The position numbers were made by a program, and so were the translations under genes. Shown one piece after another: positions 61,639-64,000 of a DNA stretch of 64,000 nucleotides (positions are counted from its first letter, which is position 1; every line of letters begins with the position of its first letter). The notes under the pieces were generated by a model. It did no database searches. It worked only from the letters and a program-made list of their open reading frames with translations, and was not told the DNA's origin. Source of the stretch: Granulosicoccus antarcticus IMCC3135 (GTDB lineage: Bacteria > Pseudomonadota > Gammaproteobacteria > Granulosicoccales > Granulosicoccaceae); NCBI RefSeq assembly GCF_002215215.1, contig NZ_CP018632.1, positions 3,220,501 through 3,284,500 on the forward strand, written 5' to 3'.

Positions 61639-62256
61639 TCAGCGCAGTGAGTCGCAGGCCTTGGCAAGCTTGGTAATGCCTTCCCAGTCGCCAGCGTTAA
61701 CCATGGCCGCAGGGGCGACCCATGAGCCACCGACACACAGAACATTGGGTATGGACAGGTAATCCTTGGCCGTGTCGGCAGTGATGCCTCCGGTAGGGCA
61801 GAACTTGACTTCACCGAAAGGTCCGGTCAGAGCTTTTAGAAAAGGCGCTCCTCCGGCATGTGATGCAGGGAAGAATTTCAGCGCATCGAATCCGCCATCA
61901 AGCGCACGCATGATGTCAGCTGGCGTCATGATGCCTGGCAGTAAAGGCATGTTCATGGCGTTAGCAGCCGCTCCCAGCTCGATGGTGAAGCCCGGACTGA
62001 CAGCAAAAGTGGCGCCGTGGTCTTGCGCGCGTTTCAAGTCATCGCCATTCAGCGCCGTTCCCACACCAACGATAGCGCCAGGTACATCGGCCATGGCTTT
62101 CATGGCTTCCAGAGCAACGGGTGTGCGCAGCGTTACTTCCAGTACTCGCAATCCACCAGCGACCAGAGCTTCGGCCAGAGGCTTTGCTTTGCTGACGTCG
62201 TCGATAACCAAAACCGGAATGACCGGTGCAACCTGCATGAGTTCACGAACTTTCAT
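61639..62256 (-). CDS. eda: KDPG aldolase (2-dehydro-3-deoxyphosphogluconate aldolase)
   Basis: A 205-residue class I aldolase that splits 2-keto-3-deoxy-6-phosphogluconate to pyruvate and glyceraldehyde 3-phosphate, the last step of the Entner-Doudoroff route and of uronate breakdown. VIPVLVIDD (12-20), LEVTLRTP with the catalytic Glu40, GVGTALN, FAVSPGF and the Schiff-base Lys in DALKFFPAS (about 128) are all present, then CPTGGI. The ATG at 62256 is used. A frame extending to 62322 starts at a TTG overlapping the edd stop and adds 22 residues not usual for the family. It is downstream of edd on the same strand. Confidence 0.94.
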   Translation of the reverse strand: MKVRELMQVAPVIPVLVIDDVSKAKPLAEALVAGGLRVLEVTLRTPVALEAMKAMADVPGAIVGVGTALNGDDLKRAQDHGATFAVSPGFTIELGAAANAMNMPLLPGIMTPADIMRALDGGFDALKFFPASHAGGAPFLKALTGPFGEVKFCPTGGITADTAKDYLSIPNVLCVGGSWVAPAAMVNAGDWEGITKLAKACDSLR

Positions 62257-62318
62257 GATGCCTGGGTGGCTCCTTTTGTTGTTGTAACTGAGTGGACTGC
62301 TGTTGATGATGCCACGAT

Positions 62319-64000
62319 TCAATCGTCAAACAAACTGACGGCACCTAGCTCGGCGCTGCAGACATTGTGTCGGAAGCCGGAGAAAAGTTCTCGTCCCATG
62401 TTGACGGTCTTGCGACTGAGATCAGGCAGGGTGATCGTACGTGCATCCCATTCAGCTGCATCAACCTGTGCGTTCAAGATGCCTGATTCTGCATCAAGAA
62501 GTATCATGTCGCCGGTTTTGACCTTGGCCAGAGGTCCGTCCAGGAAGCATTCGGGTGAAACGTGAATGGCGGCTGGTACCTTGCCTGAAGCGCCTGACAT
62601 CCGGCCATCAGTCACAAGGCCTACCTTGAAGCCACGATCGAGCAGCACGCCCAGGATGGGGGTCATCTTATGCAGTTCAGGCATGCCATTGGCACGAGGG
62701 CCCTGGTAGGCGACTACGGCGATGAAGTCACGTTCCAGTTCGCCATTGTCAAAAGCGATGCGCAGAGCATCCTGAGAGGTGAAGACAATGGCTGGTGCTT
62801 CAATGATGCGGTGTTCGAGCTTGACCGCAGAGGTCTTGATTACAGCGCGGCCAAGATTGCCCGCCATCAGGCGCAGTCCGCCATCTGCCGAAAAGGGGGT
62901 TTTGACGGTGCCGATAATGGAATCGTCTACCGATTTTTTCAGGCCATCGCGCCATGCCAGGACGCCCTCGTCGAGCCAAGGCTCCTGCGTATACTGATAA
63001 AGCCCGGTGTTGCCAGCGATGGTTTGCACATCGTCGTGCAGCAAGCCTGCATCGAGCAATTCGCGGATGACCAGTGCCATGCCGCCAGCGGCGTGGAACT
63101 GGTTAACGTCAGCCTGACCGCTAGGGTAGACATGCGTCAGCAGTGGGATGGCGTGGCTGAGCTGGTCGAAATCATCCCAGTTGATGATGATTCCGGCAGT
63201 TCTGGCGATGGCAACCAGATGCAGAGTGTGATTGGTTGAGCCGCCAGTAGCCAGCAAGCCGATAATGGCGTTGACGATAGCTTTTTCATCAATCATGCGG
63301 CCCAGGGGCGTGTATTCCTTGCCACGAGCCGTGATGGCCAGAGCGCGTTGTGCAGCGGCAACCGTCAGTGAGGATCGCAGTTCAGTGCCGGGGTTGATAA
63401 AGGCTGAGCCTGGCATGTGCAGACCCATGATTTCCATCATCATCTGGTTGCTGTTGGCTGTGCCGTAGAAAGTACAGGTACCCGGGCCGTGATAGGAGGC
63501 GCTTTCAGAGGCGAGCAGGTCTTCACGAGTGGCCTTGCCTTCTGCAAAAAGCTGACGTGTCCGTGCCTTGTCCTTGTTGGGTATGCCGGTTGTCATGGGG
63601 CCGGCCGGGATGAATACGGCGGGCAGATGACCGAACGACAAGGCGCCCATCAGCAGGCCGGGGACAATCTTGTCGCAGATGCCGAGGAATACACCCGCAT
63701 CGAACACATTGTGAGACAGGGCGATAGCCGTCGACATGGCGATGACATCACGGCTGAACAGGGACAGTTCCATGCCCAGCTGGCCTTGTGTAACACCGTC
63801 ACACATGGCAGGGGTGCCGCCGGCTACCTGAGCCGTTGCGCCAACAGCACGAGCTGCTTCGCGAATTTTCTCTGGCGCATGCTCATAAGGCTGGTGTGCC
63901 GAAAGCATGTCGTTGTAGGAAGTAACGATCGCCAGGTTGGGCGCACGCTCGGCGTGTAAGACGATTTTGTCACGTTCTGGGGCTGCCGCAAAGGCGTGGG
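62319..64000 (-). CDS. edd: 6-phosphogluconate dehydratase, partial (5' end outside window)
   Basis: The C-terminal 560 or so codons of Edd, an iron-sulfur dehydratase of the IlvD/Edd family. The open frame continues to the window edge ([22 protein letters not shown] across 63908), so the ATG at 63908 is internal. [54 protein letters not shown] and [10 protein letters not shown] carry the cluster cysteines and family signatures. [23 protein letters not shown] is the conserved C-terminal part. The sequence [10 protein letters not shown] favours Edd over IlvD. It lies next to eda, forming an Entner-Doudoroff operon. The window contains no zwf or pgl. Confidence 0.93.
   Translation of the reverse strand, partial: HAFAAAPERDKIVLHAERAPNLAIVTSYNDMLSAHQPYEHAPEKIREAARAVGATAQVAGGTPAMCDGVTQGQLGMELSLFSRDVIAMSTAIALSHNVFDAGVFLGICDKIVPGLLMGALSFGHLPAVFIPAGPMTTGIPNKDKARTRQLFAEGKATREDLLASESASYHGPGTCTFYGTANSNQMMMEIMGLHMPGSAFINPGTELRSSLTVAAAQRALAITARGKEYTPLGRMIDEKAIVNAIIGLLATGGSTNHTLHLVAIARTAGIIINWDDFDQLSHAIPLLTHVYPSGQADVNQFHAAGGMALVIRELLDAGLLHDDVQTIAGNTGLYQYTQEPWLDEGVLAWRDGLKKSVDDSIIGTVKTPFSADGGLRLMAGNLGRAVIKTSAVKLEHRIIEAPAIVFTSQDALRIAFDNGELERDFIAVVAYQGPRANGMPELHKMTPILGVLLDRGFKVGLVTDGRMSGASGKVPAAIHVSPECFLDGPLAKVKTGDMILLDAESGILNAQVDAAEWDARTITLPDLSRKTVNMGRELFSGFRHNVCSAELGAVSLFDD

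Noticed and set aside
62319-64000. Dihydroxy-acid dehydratase (IlvD)
   Set aside because: [28 protein letters not shown] and the adjacent eda point to 6-phosphogluconate dehydratase.

Overview
This window looks like chromosomal DNA of a free-living, probably marine, aerobic gammaproteobacterium. The case rests on a DUF3581 protein (a family I know only from Gammaproteobacteria), many lipoproteins and TonB-free secreted enzymes, an Mrp-type sodium/proton antiporter cluster, KatG paired with a Fur-family regulator, Entner-Doudoroff genes, and a cyanophycin storage cycle. Species is not determined. Genes are densely packed with many 1- to 8-base overlaps. I saw no tRNA, rRNA, CRISPR array, insertion sequence or prophage.

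Layout. 1-6.5 kb (+): a copper/cytochrome cluster with the C-terminal third of a multicopper oxidase, a degenerate SCO-like protein, an unrecognised 833-residue secreted protein, a canonical SCO1/SenC protein and a c-type cytochrome fused to a periplasmic-binding-like domain. 6.5-7.8 kb (-): a RbsD/FucU-type sugar mutarotase and an SDR. 7.9-11.5 kb (-): a translationally coupled trio built from copper amine oxidase parts, of which only the last gene keeps the catalytic residues. 11.6-15.7 kb (+): a GGCT-like protein, DUF3581, an SDR of the HSD10 type and recQ. 15.9-19.0 kb (+): a NosR/NirI-type iron-sulfur flavoprotein and its ApbE flavinyltransferase, followed by a methyltransferase remnant. 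19.3-22.6 kb: two divergent TetR-controlled pairs (GST; NDH-2-like FAD oxidoreductase), each with a palindromic operator.

22.6-32.3 kb is the most interesting region. A FadL-like outer-membrane channel, an MpaB/rubber-oxygenase (DUF2236) protein, an aldehyde dehydrogenase, and an operon of VOC protein, alpha/beta hydrolase, family III CoA-transferase and HMG-CoA-lyase-like enzyme lie beside a GntR/FCD regulator. The same A/T-flanked GTATAC operator sits in front of each transcription unit, including the regulator. This reads as one regulon for uptake and oxidative breakdown of a hydrophobic, possibly isoprenoid, substrate. I do not recognise it as a described pathway.

32.3-39.2 kb: TerC-type membrane protein, a solitary secF, a small unknown protein, an acyltransferase-3 membrane enzyme and two tandem paralogous SASA-type esterase lipoproteins. 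39.6-47.4 kb (+): ten-gene Mrp antiporter cluster in the order E-F-G-A(C-term)-B-C-D-D-x-D, as in archaeal Mbh/Mbs modules. 47.4-51.7 kb: GST, KdgF, a beta-hydroxyacid dehydrogenase and a beta-helix lipoprotein, suggesting uronate metabolism. 52.1-54.8 kb (+): Fur-family regulator and katG. 54.9-61.5 kb (-): isoaspartyl dipeptidase, cyanophycinase, cyanophycin synthetase and a second, Mur-ligase-only synthetase paralog, a whole cyanophycin make-and-break operon. 61.6-64 kb (-): eda and the 3' part of edd, which runs off the window.
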